A DNA stretch of 64,000 nucleotides from Victivallis sp. Marseille-Q1083 (GCF_903645315.1 NZ_CAHJXL010000001.1:2883501-2947500); one strand, 5' to 3'. Counted from the first letter of the stretch, positions 33,631 through 42,666 are shown. The notes: generated by a model not told the origin, from the sequence alone. Numbers and translations: made by a program.

Positions 33631-34770
33631 TCAGTCCTTCAGAATATCGCGAATGGTTTTTTCCCATGCCTCGGCCATCAGGAAAAAACCGTAGTCGTTC
33701 GGGTGGGCGCCGTCGACTGTGGCTTCATCGCAGTAACGCGAGCCCCACACCTTGCCGCCGTCCATGAAATAGAGATTGGTATCGCCGGCTTCACGCAGCT
33801 TGCGGACGCGTTCGGCCTGTTCCCGGACGATATCGCTCCAGCGCCGATTACGGGGATTGGCGCCGTCAACACGAGGTTTGTCGTAGGATTCGAAGCTGTA
33901 AGGTGTGCCGGAAACCCAGAGAATCGGCGTGGTCGGATGCGTTTTGCGCAATTCCGCAATGCAGGCGGCAACATTCCCGGTCACCGCTTCGCCGGCATTG
34001 GCTTCGCAGTCGAAAATGAACATGGCGGGATCTTTGATTTGGGCGAGATGCCGGGCGACGGCAACCTCGCCGCCGCCGCAGGACGAAAAGCCGAAGTTGA
34101 GCACCGGCCGTCCCAGCCGGCGGCTGAGAATATTGCTGACGGCACTGCCCGGCCGCGAGGCGCAGGCGCCCTGGGTGATCGAGGTTCCGTAGATTGCGAT
34201 CGGGCGGGAATCCGCTCCGGCGGCCGGCGTCAGCAGCTTTGCGCCGGGAGTCAAGCCGATCCGCACGGTTTTTACGGGATTATAAAGCGGGAAATTGATG
34301 ATGAAGGAGCGCATTTTCCGCTCGGCAGGATCGGAAAAAGGAAAGAGCCGCCGGGTATATTGGGCTTCTGACAACGGCGGCGGCGCAACCGCGACAAAAC
34401 GTTCTTCGCCGGGCGGTCCGGCATAGAGATCGAAGCCGCTGCTGCCGGTTGGCGCCATATGTCCCATCAGTTTCAATTGGCCCAGATCCACGTCGATCCA
34501 CACTTCGGCGCTGTCCGTTTGAAAGTGCAACTGCCCGCCCGCCGTGTCCCAGGCGAGGTCGGAAACGAGGTAATAGACTGCGGGGTTCGGTTCTGCCGGC
34601 AGGCGGCGGAAGAGTTTCTCCTGGTCATACCAGTAGAAACCTTCCACTGAGAATCCCGGCTCGTCGACTTCATGCCATTCGATTGGCTCGCCGGCCGCCC
34701 GAACCGGCTTCGGCGCAATGCCGGATAGTGCCATGAACAGCAACAGCAATATGATTTTTCTGGTTTTCAT
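33631..34770 (-). CDS. Secreted SGNH/GDSL hydrolase (putative carbohydrate esterase)
   Basis: A 379-residue exported esterase with signal peptide 1-25 (ending PVRA or VRAA). Residues about 28-180 are an N-terminal beta-domain typical of two-domain SGNH esterases; the catalytic flavodoxin-like domain starts near 185. Block I is IYGTSITQGA with nucleophile Ser197, block II has NFGFSSCGGGE, and block V is VDGAHPND with Asp353 and His356. These proteins remove acetyl or other acyl groups from glycans; the acyl group cannot be told. It follows the DUF2059 gene by 62 bases on the same strand and is convergent with the GH36 gene, so it may act on the same glycan. Confidence 0.88.
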   Translation of the reverse strand: MKTRKIILLLLFMALSGIAPKPVRAAGEPIEWHEVDEPGFSVEGFYWYDQEKLFRRLPAEPNPAVYYLVSDLAWDTAGGQLHFQTDSAEVWIDVDLGQLKLMGHMAPTGSSGFDLYAGPPGEERFVAVAPPPLSEAQYTRRLFPFSDPAERKMRSFIINFPLYNPVKTVRIGLTPGAKLLTPAAGADSRPIAIYGTSITQGACASRPGSAVSNILSRRLGRPVLNFGFSSCGGGEVAVARHLAQIKDPAMFIFDCEANAGEAVTGNVAACIAELRKTHPTTPILWVSGTPYSFESYDKPRVDGANPRNRRWSDIVREQAERVRKLREAGDTNLYFMDGGKVWGSRYCDEATVDGAHPNDYGFFLMAEAWEKTIRDILKD

Positions 34771-34832
34771 CCCTCTGCCTTTCCTTCAACATAAACGCTT
34801 GCGGCATGCCGCGTTTTCCGCCGGAACTGCGG

Positions 34833-35318
34833 TTATTGTTCTTCCGCCGCCGCCGCCAGTTGCTGCTGCAATTCCGGCAGGTGCGCCTGAATTTGAGCCT
34901 GGCCCAGGGCGGCGCTCTGCCGGGAAAGCAGCGCCTGCCTGGCGGCTAACTTCTGACCGAGGGGCGTCTGGTAGAAGGCGATCAATTCCTGCAGCTCCGG
35001 TACGGTGAATTCGGCCAGGTAGATGTCGGCGAATCCCTGCTTCAAAAGGTCGAACGAAAGATATTTCCGAAAAAAGTTTTCGAAAATCTGCCGTTGCGCC
35101 GCGTTGGCATTGCTGTGTTCCAATTGCATTTTCAGCATTGCCGCCAGCGAATCGTCGAGCATTTCACGGGTTTTCAGGACGTCGAGCAATTGATAGGCGG
35201 TTTCGTAGGCTGCCGCCGGATAGACCGGTTGGGCCGGCGCGGCCGGTTCCGCGGCCGGGAGCCGGCCGGTCAGGCTCAGCAGCAGGGCGAGGCTGCAAAG
35301 GCGGAAGAACTTTTTCAT
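34833..35318 (-). CDS. DUF2059-like secreted protein
   Basis: A 161-residue exported protein with signal peptide 1-22 (ending LPAA). The mature part is helical: YETAYQLLDVLKTREMLDDSL, then a stretch ending KYLSFDLLKQGFADIYLAEFTVPELQELIAFYQTPLGQKL. That F(T/S)xxEL-xxLIAFYxTPxGQK wording is the signature of DUF2059, found in many Gram-negative periplasmic proteins of unknown role. The C-terminus is a Gln/Ala-rich helix. AAGGAA stands upstream of the ATG. It is first in a possible two-gene operon with the SGNH hydrolase. Confidence 0.88.
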   Translation of the reverse strand: MKKFFRLCSLALLLSLTGRLPAAEPAAPAQPVYPAAAYETAYQLLDVLKTREMLDDSLAAMLKMQLEHSNANAAQRQIFENFFRKYLSFDLLKQGFADIYLAEFTVPELQELIAFYQTPLGQKLAARQALLSRQSAALGQAQIQAHLPELQQQLAAAAEEQ

Positions 35319-35524
35319 CGTTTGGGTTCCTTACTGGTTTGGGGTTGACGAAGTTCCTCATACTGTAATCATTCGACCGGAGCAATGCAAATGGCGGGCG
35401 GCGGATGGCAGACAAAAAATTTACAGACGGCTAAAAAAATAAAATTGATAATCGTTCCTTTATTTGAACCCGCCTGGACAATTGTTTGTCTTGAACAATA
35501 AACGATCAAGGAGTCTGTGAAACC

Positions 35525-35821
35525 ATGAAAATGATTCAATTGAAAAAGCCGGTCGCCGGCAGCAGGCGGGTTGCTTTCCGGGTCAAGGCCGCGACCGGGC
35601 GACGGGTTCGGCTGATCGGTTCGTTCAACGGTTGGAATGAGCCGGCGCGGCCGATGGTCGATTGGCGGCACGATGGCATTTATCGCGGGATGTTGTCCCT
35701 GCTGCCGGGCGTCTATGAATATAATTTCATCATCGACGGGCAATGGTACAGCGACGCGGCCAACCCGAACCGGAAAAGCTGGCAGCCCGGCAAAAGCCGG
35801 AGTATTTTGAAAGTCTCCTGA
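35525..35821 (+). CDS. Stand-alone CBM48 / glycogen-binding domain protein
   Basis: A 98-residue protein that is nothing but one early-set domain of CBM48 type: RVAFRVKAATGRRVRLIGSF, then NGWNEPARPM, the YRGMLSLLPGVYEYNFIIDG strand pair and a W-SD-ANPNR loop. In enzymes this domain binds glycogen or starch and sits before isoamylase, branching enzyme or AMPK catalytic parts. Here no catalytic gene adjoins it: upstream is 200 bases of intergenic DNA and downstream a phosphodiester glycosidase. AAGGAG lies 13 bases before the ATG. A role as a glycogen-binding adaptor is inference. Confidence 0.88.
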   Translation: MKMIQLKKPVAGSRRVAFRVKAATGRRVRLIGSFNGWNEPARPMVDWRHDGIYRGMLSLLPGVYEYNFIIDGQWYSDAANPNRKSWQPGKSRSILKVS

Positions 35822-36070
35822 AACTGACCGAGGAACGGCCCGGAAATGCCGGCGGTTGAGGTGCCCTTTGAATGTTGGATCACTTTCGGAGGACAGTTTG
35901 GACGCTGGCGTTTTTGTTTTTGGGGATGACCAAAACACATGCCGGATGCTGCGCTGATACCGTCTTTTCTGGTGATATTGCCCGGTTGGATGCTTGACAA
36001 AAGAAAACTGTCGACGTTTATTAATGAAACTTACGGAAATCATTCAATCGTTCAAATCAAGGAGAAAACG

Positions 36071-37024
36071 ATGATGAAAATGTGGCGCAGGTTGGGGATG
36101 CTGCTGGCGTTTGCCGGTTGTTTCGGCTTGACTGCCGGGGCTGCTGAAATCGCGGTGCCGGGAGAGGTGCTCGCTCCGGGACAGGGGATTGCGGAAAGCA
36201 CCCAGCATCTCTGGCCGGGATACGGCTTGTTCACTTACAGCTACGAGGACCTCTACGGCGGACCGCAGACCGTTTCGATCCTGAAAGTGGATCTGAACGA
36301 TCCGGCTCTGGAGCTCGGCATTGGCGTCTGCCCGGACGACAACCGCCAGACGGTCAGCGCGTTGGGGAAACGATACCATGCCCTGGCCGCCGTCAATGCC
36401 GGTTATTTCAACTTCAGCCCCTCGTCGGCGGTGGGGTTGCTGAAAGTCAACGGCGAAATGTTGTGTGACGCTCTGGGCGGAGTCGACTCTTCCGGCTACT
36501 TGTATTTTACCGGCAGCCGGGTCGGCGTGGCGACGCCGGAGGAGGTGAATACCGGATTGGGCGACAATATGCGCTGGAGTTTCCCGCTGCTGGTGAAGGA
36601 TGGGGAAATTTACGACCGCATCGGCGATTATGACCATACGCTGCAGCGTCACAACCGTACCGCAGTCGGCGTCACGGCCGACAACCAGTTGTTCCTGGTG
36701 GTTTTCGACGGCCGGACGCCCGGCCGGGCAATCGGCGTAACCTGTCCGCAGTTGGCCGATTTCATGAAGCGGCTCGGCTGTGTCGACGCGATCAATATGG
36801 ACGGCGGCGGTTCGACGACGATGTGGGTGGAATCGCTCGGCGTCGTCAACCATCCGACCGACAACCGGAAGTTCGACCATGCGGGGGAACGGCGGGTCTA
36901 CGATATTCTGTATGTCCGGCTGAAATCGGCGGCGGAATTGCCGCTGGAGCCGTCCGCCGAGGAGGCGCCGGATTCCCTGGACCAGACCGACCCGGACAAT
37001 GAGGCGTTTACCGCCGCGGCGTGA
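36071..37024 (+). CDS. Secreted phosphodiester glycosidase family protein (NAGPA-like)
   Basis: A 317-residue exported protein. ATG 36071 is 5 bases after GGAG, and the signal peptide runs to about 25 (ending TAGA). The domain of about 60-290 has AAVNAGYFNFSPSSAVGLLKVNG, RTAVGVTADNQLFLVVFDGR and DAINMDGGGSTTMWV, the hallmarks of the phosphodiester alpha-GlcNAcase (uncovering enzyme) family, also known as DUF2233. These enzymes cut sugar-phosphate-sugar diesters, for example in capsules, teichoic acids or phosphorylated host glycans. An acidic tail ends the protein. It is probably monocistronic, with a hairpin about 105 bases downstream. Confidence 0.9.
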   Translation: MMKMWRRLGMLLAFAGCFGLTAGAAEIAVPGEVLAPGQGIAESTQHLWPGYGLFTYSYEDLYGGPQTVSILKVDLNDPALELGIGVCPDDNRQTVSALGKRYHALAAVNAGYFNFSPSSAVGLLKVNGEMLCDALGGVDSSGYLYFTGSRVGVATPEEVNTGLGDNMRWSFPLLVKDGEIYDRIGDYDHTLQRHNRTAVGVTADNQLFLVVFDGRTPGRAIGVTCPQLADFMKRLGCVDAINMDGGGSTTMWVESLGVVNHPTDNRKFDHAGERRVYDILYVRLKSAAELPLEPSAEEAPDSLDQTDPDNEAFTAAA

Positions 37025-37128
37025 AAAAGCGGCAATTCCCGGCAGAATCTCTGGAATGGGGCCGGTTCGTCGGTATTATGATCTTTCATCATAAATCCGG
37101 AGATTGATCATGGGCTTCGGGATTCTGT

Positions 37129-37165
37129 GCGGACTGCTTTCGGCTGTATTGCAGTCCGCTTCTTA
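37129..37165 (+). terminator. Terminator-like hairpin downstream of the phosphodiester glycosidase
   Basis: GCGGACTGC (37129-37137) pairs with GCAGTCCGC (37151-37159) around a 13-base loop, followed by TTCTTA. The T run is broken, so efficiency is uncertain. The same bases form part of an 18-codon frame (37110-37166) that I do not consider a gene. Confidence 0.55.
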
Positions 37166-37294
37166 GGTATTTTCCGGCGTTTCATGGCGCATTGTCACCG
37201 GCACTGACGGCGCCGTGCGTGAAATCGAAGCGTCGCGCCTTTCCACGCGGCCCGGCCGTTGAGCGTCCGGGCGGCGAGGAGACTGGCCGCGGCG

Positions 37295-38128
37295 TCAGAC
37301 TTCGATGGTCAGGCCGTCATAACCGACTTGGATGCGGTGCGGTTCATAAAAGGCGCAGAGCTCTTCGTGGTTGAAAATGCCGTTGTGGGAAAAATGGTTG
37401 GCGTACACCGGCGTATCGCGGTCGATGACCTCCAGTTCGAGCAGCCGGTCGCGGAAGGCGACCACCGTGTTGCAGCCCATGTGGTTGTCCCGGGCGTCCG
37501 GATATTTGATGCCGCAGGTGCTGTCCAGTATCACCGCGTCGGCGTGCCGGCGGCGGATCAAGTCCCAACTGCTCTCCTTCCAGTAGCCGCTGTCGTTGAC
37601 GATCAGCAGGCTGCGGCCGTTGCGCTGCAGCAGATAGTTCAATGCCTCTTCGTGGTGGGTATGGTTGGCGGCGATCGGCAACAGTTCCAAGTCGTCGTCG
37701 CGGATTTCCCGGCCGGAACAGGCGACCGCCGGATTGATTTTCAACGTATCCAATCCGGTTTCCTCGACGCCGAATATCATCGCCTGGACCAGCCGGTTGA
37801 AGACCCACCGGTTGCCGAAGACGTTGATGGGATGATGGACGACGCTGTAGCCGGCATGCCGCCACAGCAGGTCGACCGCGTTGAGGTGGTCTTCGTGGGA
37901 ATGGGTGAAAATCAGCCGCTTGATGGTTCGCAGGTCGATTTTGAAGTGGGTCATCTGCCAGAAAGCGTCCGGGCCGAAATCGATCATCGTATCGCGGTCG
38001 AGCAGATAGGAGCAGCGGCGTCTGAGGTCTTTGCCGCCGTGTTCGAGGGCATGGCGGCAGGCCTCGCATTCGCACCACAGCGCCGGAACGCCTTCCGCTG
38101 CGGCGGAACCGAGAATGGTCAGTTGCAT
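37295..38128 (-). CDS. Metallo-beta-lactamase-fold hydrolase, PhnP-like
   Basis: A 277-residue cytoplasmic metallohydrolase. The start at 38128 has AAGGAG about 10 bases upstream; the frame open further upstream is non-coding. MQLTILGSAAAEGVPALWCECEAC opens the fold, with a CxCxxC set (Cys19, 21, 24) as in PhnP and its relatives, which bind an extra zinc there. The active site THSHEDHLNAVD gives His76, His78, Asp80 and His81; later ligands are in ANHTHHEEALNYL, DSTCG and ANHFSHNG. PhnP acts on cyclic phosphodiesters; no phn genes are seen, so the substrate is open. It is divergent from the ilvN/ilvH-like gene. Confidence 0.88.
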   Translation of the reverse strand: MQLTILGSAAAEGVPALWCECEACRHALEHGGKDLRRRCSYLLDRDTMIDFGPDAFWQMTHFKIDLRTIKRLIFTHSHEDHLNAVDLLWRHAGYSVVHHPINVFGNRWVFNRLVQAMIFGVEETGLDTLKINPAVACSGREIRDDDLELLPIAANHTHHEEALNYLLQRNGRSLLIVNDSGYWKESSWDLIRRRHADAVILDSTCGIKYPDARDNHMGCNTVVAFRDRLLELEVIDRDTPVYANHFSHNGIFNHEELCAFYEPHRIQVGYDGLTIEV

Positions 38129-38172
38129 GATGAATATCTCCTTAGACAGGGTAATTTTTTCGGAACGGCAGC

Positions 38173-38201
38173 AACATAATCTTTCAACGGCCAAAATGCA
38201 A
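38173..38201 (-). promoter_or_regulatory. Promoter of the PhnP-like gene
   Basis: On the minus strand TTGCAT (38201-38196), 17 bases, then TATGTT (38178-38173), 45 bases upstream of the ATG at 38128. Confidence 0.55.
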
Positions 38202-38297
38202 TTCTTCTTGGCTGAAAAAGGAGTTGTTACTTGAAAAAACGGTAAAACACGGCAAAGTATAAAAGAAGTGTGATGTAACAGCAGGAGACGGACAGCG

Positions 38298-38807
38298 ATG
38301 AGCGAAGCAAAGCGGCATACGATTTCGGTATTGGTTGAAAACAAATTCGGAGTTCTGGCGCGGGTGGCCGGATTGTTCAGCGGGCGCGGTTACAATATCT
38401 GTTCGCTGACGGTCAACCAGACGCATGATCCGCAGGTGTCGAAGATGACGATTGTCACTGTCGGCGATGCCGCCGTGCTGGAGCAGATTGAAAAACAGTT
38501 GAACAAATTGATTGATGTCATCAAGGTCGACGACTTGACCGAAGGCCGGTTTATCGAGCGGGAACTGGTGCTGGTGAAAATCAGGGCGGCGACACCGGAA
38601 GTGCGTTCCCAGATCATGCAGCTGGTCGAAATTTTCGACGGCAAGATCGTAACGGTGCGCAAGGAGGAACTCGGGGTGGAAATCTCCGGCCGTTCGGACC
38701 AGCTGGACAATTTCATCGATCTGGCGCGCGATTTCGGCATCATCGAGACGGCGCGTTCCGGCCGGGTGGCCATCGCCCGGGAAGCGGGAGTCGCCCAGGA
38801 ATATTGA
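38298..38807 (+). CDS. ilvN: Acetolactate synthase small (regulatory) subunit
   Basis: A 169-residue regulatory subunit of acetohydroxyacid synthase, for branched-chain amino acid synthesis with valine feedback. The N-terminal ACT domain is HTISVLVENKFGVLARVAGLFSGRGYNICSLTV (about 6-40 and on to 80); the second half, ERELVLVKIRAATPEVRSQIMQLVEIFDGKIV, binds the catalytic subunit. The large subunit is not in the window, which is unusual because the two are commonly adjacent. GGAG lies 10 bases before the ATG. It ends at its own terminator, so it is monocistronic here. The name ilvH would fit as well. Confidence 0.95.
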   Translation: MSEAKRHTISVLVENKFGVLARVAGLFSGRGYNICSLTVNQTHDPQVSKMTIVTVGDAAVLEQIEKQLNKLIDVIKVDDLTEGRFIERELVLVKIRAATPEVRSQIMQLVEIFDGKIVTVRKEELGVEISGRSDQLDNFIDLARDFGIIETARSGRVAIAREAGVAQEY

Positions 38808-38837
38808 TGGCGGCCGGTGAAGCATGAAAAAATAGAC

Positions 38838-38877
38838 AGGCGATTGGGAGGCATTGATGCGTCCGATCGCCTTTTTC
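38838..38877 (+). terminator. Rho-independent terminator after ilvN
   Basis: AGGCGATTGGGAGGC at 38838 pairs, with two mismatched positions, with GCGTCCGATCGCCT ending at 38872, and TTTTTCG follows. It stands 30 bases after the stop codon. Confidence 0.82.
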
Positions 38878-38891
38878 GTGGGAAGTGATTG

Positions 38892-39623
38892 ATGCGGGTG
38901 AAGAGAAAAACATGGATGACGGCCGGTTTGCTGGCCGGATTGACCCTGCTGGCCGGCTGCTGGACGGTGCGCGGCCGGGGCGGGGCGGTGCTCTCGGAAG
39001 CGGAAAAGCAGGCGATGGCGCAGGAAATTGCCGGCTTGCGCGCCAGGGCCGACCGGGGCGACGCGCCGGCCGCCCGTCGGCTCGGTGAGATTTACGCGTC
39101 CGGCGAGGCGGGCGATTTCGATTATCCGGCGGCGTTGAAATATTCGCGCCAGGCGGCGGAAGGCGGCGAACCGGAGGGCTATTATCAGTTGGCGCTGCTC
39201 TATTTGTATGGCGACGGCGTCGAACAGAGTTATCCGGAAGCGGTCCGTTATCTGGAATTGGCGAATACGCCGTCGGCCTGGAATGCGTTGGGCGTGATTG
39301 CCCAGCAGGGGTATCGGGGGGAAGCGGATCTGGCGGCGGCGGCGGAATGGTATCGCCGGGCGGCGGAGGCCGGCTTGCCGGTGGCGCAGTGCAATTACGC
39401 GGCCTGTCTTTTCTCCGGTAGCGGCGTCGCAGCGGACCGTGGTGCCGCGATGGAATGGTTTGAGAAGGCCTGGCGGAACGGGGATTCGACCGCCGGAGAG
39501 TGGTTGGGGATGATCTATTTGAAAGGACTGGGCGTGCCGGTCGATCGCGGGAAGGCGCAGGAGTATTTGCAGTGCTCCGGGACTGAATTGGAAGAATTGG
39601 CGCGCCGTCCGGTGAACAATTGA
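38892..39623 (+). CDS. Sel1-repeat lipoprotein
   Basis: A 243-residue lipoprotein (LTLLAGC, lipidation Cys23). The mature part holds five to six Sel1-like repeats from about residue 50, for example YYQLALLYLYGDGVEQSYPEAVRYLELA and WLGMIYLKGLGVPVDRGKAQEYL. These form a right-handed superhelix for protein contacts. The ATG at 38892 is preceded by GGGAAG; a TTG just before it is also in frame. It is 69 bases upstream of a second, longer Sel1 protein on the same strand, so the two may be functionally linked. The partner is unknown. Confidence 0.88.
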   Translation: MRVKRKTWMTAGLLAGLTLLAGCWTVRGRGGAVLSEAEKQAMAQEIAGLRARADRGDAPAARRLGEIYASGEAGDFDYPAALKYSRQAAEGGEPEGYYQLALLYLYGDGVEQSYPEAVRYLELANTPSAWNALGVIAQQGYRGEADLAAAAEWYRRAAEAGLPVAQCNYAACLFSGSGVAADRGAAMEWFEKAWRNGDSTAGEWLGMIYLKGLGVPVDRGKAQEYLQCSGTELEELARRPVNN

Positions 39624-39692
39624 ACGTGGAACCGGGTCTATTTTTAAATGACTTTACCGGGATGAATATGAATTTTTTGGTGAATTCCTCAA

Positions 39693-41177
39693 ATGATGAA
39701 GCGTTGTAACTGCGGGCAGGCAGCCGGGATTGGTTGGAAATGGCTGGTGCTTGAGGCGGTGATCTGCTGTGCGGCCCCGACGGTGCTGCCGGCGGCGGTG
39801 TCTCCTTCGGCTGCCGGCCGGCAGGACGGCGTGATCGTCGATCCGGCCGTTTCCTCTCCGGGAGCCAGGCTGCAGCAAACCAGCGAACTTTTCAAGAAAG
39901 ACGCCTCGCCGGAGCGGGTGGAACAATTGTTGAAAGCCAACGAACTGTTCAACCGGGGGGTCTGTTATTTTGTCGGCCGGGACGGCGAACGCGATTTGCC
40001 GGCGGCGATTGCCGCTTTCAAGGCGGCGGCCGATCTGGGGTCGGTATTCGCCCGGTACAACCTCGGCGTCATCTATTCCGAGGGACTTGACGTGCCGGTC
40101 GATTACGCCGCGGCCAGACATTATTATGAATTGGCGGCCGACAGCAATTTCGCCGATGCCCAGTACAACCTTGGGGTAATGTGCGGCCAGGGACTGGGCG
40201 GCGAACCGGATTTCACGGCGGCGGCCGGCTATTATCAAGCGGCTGCCGAACAGGGACATTTGCGGGCCTGTCACAATCTCGGCGTGTTGTATTATTATGG
40301 CCGCGGGGTCCCGCAGAGTTACGAAAAGGCCAGGGAATATTACCAGATTGCCGCGGAGAATGGCGACCCGCGGGCGCAATATAAGCTGGGGCAGTTGTTT
40401 CGCTACGGCAAGGGGGGACCGGCCGACGATACCGCCGCGTTTCACTGGTATATGCAAAGCGCCCGCCAGAATGAAGTCTGCGCCCAGGTGGCGCTGGGAC
40501 AGATGTGCTGCAGCGATGTGTTCGGCAAACCGGACTATGAACAGGCGCGGCAGTGGTATGAGCTGGCGGCGAAACAGGGTTGCGGCGAGGGCTGGTACGG
40601 TCTCGGGGTGATTTATTTGAACGGTCTGGGCGTCGAGGTCGATATGCCGCAGGCGCGGCGCTGCTTCGAACAGGCGGCTTTGCTCGATGAACCGGTGGCG
40701 CAGTACAACCTCGGGGTGATGAATCTGACCGGCGACGGCGGGGACGTGGACCGGAAGCGCGGCGTGGATTTGCTGAAACTGGCGGCGGAAAGCGGTTGTG
40801 CAGCGGCGCAATATGCGCTGGGCTGCTATTATTATAATCTCACCGAGGGCGAACCGGATTACGAACAGGCGTTCCGGTATTACCGGCAGGCGGCGGAGCA
40901 GGGGCATGCCAATGCGCAGTATCACCTCGGTCTGTTGTTTTTCGATGGTCACGGAGTCGGCCAGGATACCGGCAAGGCGCTGGAATTGTTTGAAGCCGCC
41001 GCCGGCCAGTCTTTGACCCAGGCGCAATTCACGCTCGGAGTGATTTACGCCAAGGGGATGTGCGTCGCGCCGGACCGGGACCGCGCACTGGGATATTTCA
41101 ATGCGGCGCTGGGGCCGGACCGCGGCCGTGAAGCGTTCGAACATTGTCTGCAAAGTCCCCGGGAAGCGGCCCGCTGA
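39693..41177 (+). CDS. Secreted Sel1-repeat protein
   Basis: A 494-residue protein with a signal peptide to about residue 35 (ending LPAA) and about eleven Sel1 repeats from 85 to 480, each of the 36-residue form ARYNLGVIYSEGLDVPVDYAAARHYYELA. The repeats are unusually regular, with LGV-Y(Y)-GxGVxxD-xKAxxYYxxAAExGxxxA. It lacks a lipobox, so it is probably periplasmic. A clear ribosome site is missing before the ATG; a second ATG follows directly. It comes after the Sel1 lipoprotein gene and is convergent with the FetB-like gene, whose stop lies 7 bases away. Confidence 0.88.
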   Translation: MMKRCNCGQAAGIGWKWLVLEAVICCAAPTVLPAAVSPSAAGRQDGVIVDPAVSSPGARLQQTSELFKKDASPERVEQLLKANELFNRGVCYFVGRDGERDLPAAIAAFKAAADLGSVFARYNLGVIYSEGLDVPVDYAAARHYYELAADSNFADAQYNLGVMCGQGLGGEPDFTAAAGYYQAAAEQGHLRACHNLGVLYYYGRGVPQSYEKAREYYQIAAENGDPRAQYKLGQLFRYGKGGPADDTAAFHWYMQSARQNEVCAQVALGQMCCSDVFGKPDYEQARQWYELAAKQGCGEGWYGLGVIYLNGLGVEVDMPQARRCFEQAALLDEPVAQYNLGVMNLTGDGGDVDRKRGVDLLKLAAESGCAAAQYALGCYYYNLTEGEPDYEQAFRYYRQAAEQGHANAQYHLGLLFFDGHGVGQDTGKALELFEAAAGQSLTQAQFTLGVIYAKGMCVAPDRDRALGYFNAALGPDRGREAFEHCLQSPREAAR

Positions 41178-41184
41178 AAAATCG

Positions 41185-41988
41185 TTATCCCTTGGGTTTA
41201 CGGCGGAAGACATCTTCGCGCAGCCGGTCGTTGGGCAGGAACGCCAGCGGCCGGGTGAAGAGAATGAGCAGCAGCGACGTGCACAAAATCACGCTGAAGC
41301 CGCCGATCATCGTTGCAATCTGATATTTGATCGCCAGAACCGGCTCGGTCCCGCCAAGCAACTGGCCGGTGATGACGCCGGGCAGCGTGACGATGCCGAC
41401 CGTGGCCATCACTGCCAGGAACGGCGTGGCGGAGGCGTGCAGCGCATCGCGGAGGAACGGCAGCAGCGCTTCGAGACGGGTGGCGCCGAGCATCAGCCGG
41501 CAGAGGTATTCATTTTCCCGGTCGCGGCAGGCCCGGTAAAAGCGGTCGACGGCCGTTACATTGCCGCGCATCACATTGCCGAGCAGCACGCCGGTGATCG
41601 GAATGGTGATGGAGGCGTCGGCGAAGGGACGCCGGGCGACCAGATAGAGGAAATAGAGCAGCAGCGGCAGGAAGCTGAGCGCCAGTGCCGCCACCGTCGG
41701 CAGCAGGAAGCGCCGCCAGTTCAATTCGGTCTGCCGCATGGTCGACAAGTTGGCGGCGAGCATCGTCAATACAACCCACAATAAATTGATGGAAAAAGAG
41801 TTGTATAGAAAGATATAGCGCAGGTACAAACCGACCAGCAGCAGTTGAAGCGTCATGCGTATCAATGCCCCGACCGCCTGCCGGAACAGTTTCAGCCGAT
41901 AATAGAGCACGATGGCCAAGCCGGGCAGGAACAACCCGTAAGCCATGATCATGCCGACGGTGTCGATGTCAATATTTGGTTTGGGCAT
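41185..41988 (-). CDS. ABC exporter permease, FetB/UPF0014 family
   Basis: A 267-residue inner-membrane protein with about seven hydrophobic segments. RLKLFRQAVGALIRMTLQLLLVGLYL opens it; ITGVLLGNVMRGNVTAVDRF and TLPGVITGQLLGGTEPVLAIKYQIATM are the family signature of UPF0014 (FetB, YbbM). With the ATPase encoded just upstream it forms a FetAB-type exporter, in E. coli linked to iron export and peroxide resistance. The ATG overlaps the end of the ATPase gene by 20 bases, so translation is coupled. Metal specificity is inferred. Confidence 0.9.
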   Translation of the reverse strand: MPKPNIDIDTVGMIMAYGLFLPGLAIVLYYRLKLFRQAVGALIRMTLQLLLVGLYLRYIFLYNSFSINLLWVVLTMLAANLSTMRQTELNWRRFLLPTVAALALSFLPLLLYFLYLVARRPFADASITIPITGVLLGNVMRGNVTAVDRFYRACRDRENEYLCRLMLGATRLEALLPFLRDALHASATPFLAVMATVGIVTLPGVITGQLLGGTEPVLAIKYQIATMIGGFSVILCTSLLLILFTRPLAFLPNDRLREDVFRRKPKG

Positions 41989-42643
41989 CTTTGATTTCCT
42001 TCGGGGTGCGGACGATCAGTTGTCGGTTGGAAATGACGTAAATGCGGTCGTATTGGGCGAGCACTTCGAGATCGTGGGAGACGGCCAGCAGCGGCTGCGG
42101 CATTTTCAGAAAAATATGGGTGACGCGGGTGCTGTTGCGGTTGTCCAGTTCCGATGCCGCTTCGTCGGTGAGAAAAATTTTTTTCTCGAACAACAGACTG
42201 CGGGCGACCGAAATGCGCTGCCTTTCACCGCCGGAAAGTGCCGCCGGCGCCGCCTCCAGCAGCGTTTCCGGCAAATTGACCTGATTCAGGATGGCTTTCA
42301 GCACTTCCGGGGTCGGCCGGGGATGGCGGCGGTTGGCGCGGAAGCTGTAGGGATAGAGCAGCACCTCCCGGACGGTCGGTTCGCATAACACCGGCGTCTG
42401 TTGGATATAGGCGATGCGGCTGCGGAACTCCGCCAGCGTTTCCGGCTTCAGTTCCAGGTCGCCCAGCGCGACGGAGCCGGCCTGAAACGGCAGCCAGCCG
42501 ACGATGGCCTGCAGCAGCGCGGTTTTACCGCTGCCGGAAGGTCCGGTCAGCGCCACTTTTTCGGTGTCGCCGACTTCCAGGGCGGCGTGCTCCAGCAAGG
42601 TCCGGCCTTCCACTGTCAAAGTGAAATTGCGAATGGTCAACAT
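41969..42643 (-). CDS. ABC exporter ATPase, FetA-like
   Basis: A 224-residue ATPase. I start it at the ATG at 42643, 8 bases after AGAGGAG; the frame stays open for 5 kb upstream but only as a shadow of the kinase gene. Walker A is GPSGSGKTALL, the signature LSGGERQRISVARSLL, and Walker B IFLTDEAASELD, where the usual DEPT/DEAT is DEAA; the H-loop is in AVSHDLE. It belongs to the group that pairs with UPF0014 permeases (FetA, YbbL). It is first in the operon with the permease and has its own promoter, divergent from the hybrid kinase. Confidence 0.9.
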   Translation of the reverse strand: MLTIRNFTLTVEGRTLLEHAALEVGDTEKVALTGPSGSGKTALLQAIVGWLPFQAGSVALGDLELKPETLAEFRSRIAYIQQTPVLCEPTVREVLLYPYSFRANRRHPRPTPEVLKAILNQVNLPETLLEAAPAALSGGERQRISVARSLLFEKKIFLTDEAASELDNRNSTRVTHIFLKMPQPLLAVSHDLEVLAQYDRIYVISNRQLIVRTPKEIKDAQTKY

Positions 42644-42666
42644 TGTAAAAATTCTCCTCTTCAGAC

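Noticed and set aside
37110-37166. 18-codon frame MGFGILCGLLSAVLQSAS with GGAG upstream
   Set aside because: Its bases form the terminator-like hairpin after the phosphodiester glycosidase gene, which explains the sequence better. A hydrophobic small peptide cannot be fully ruled out.
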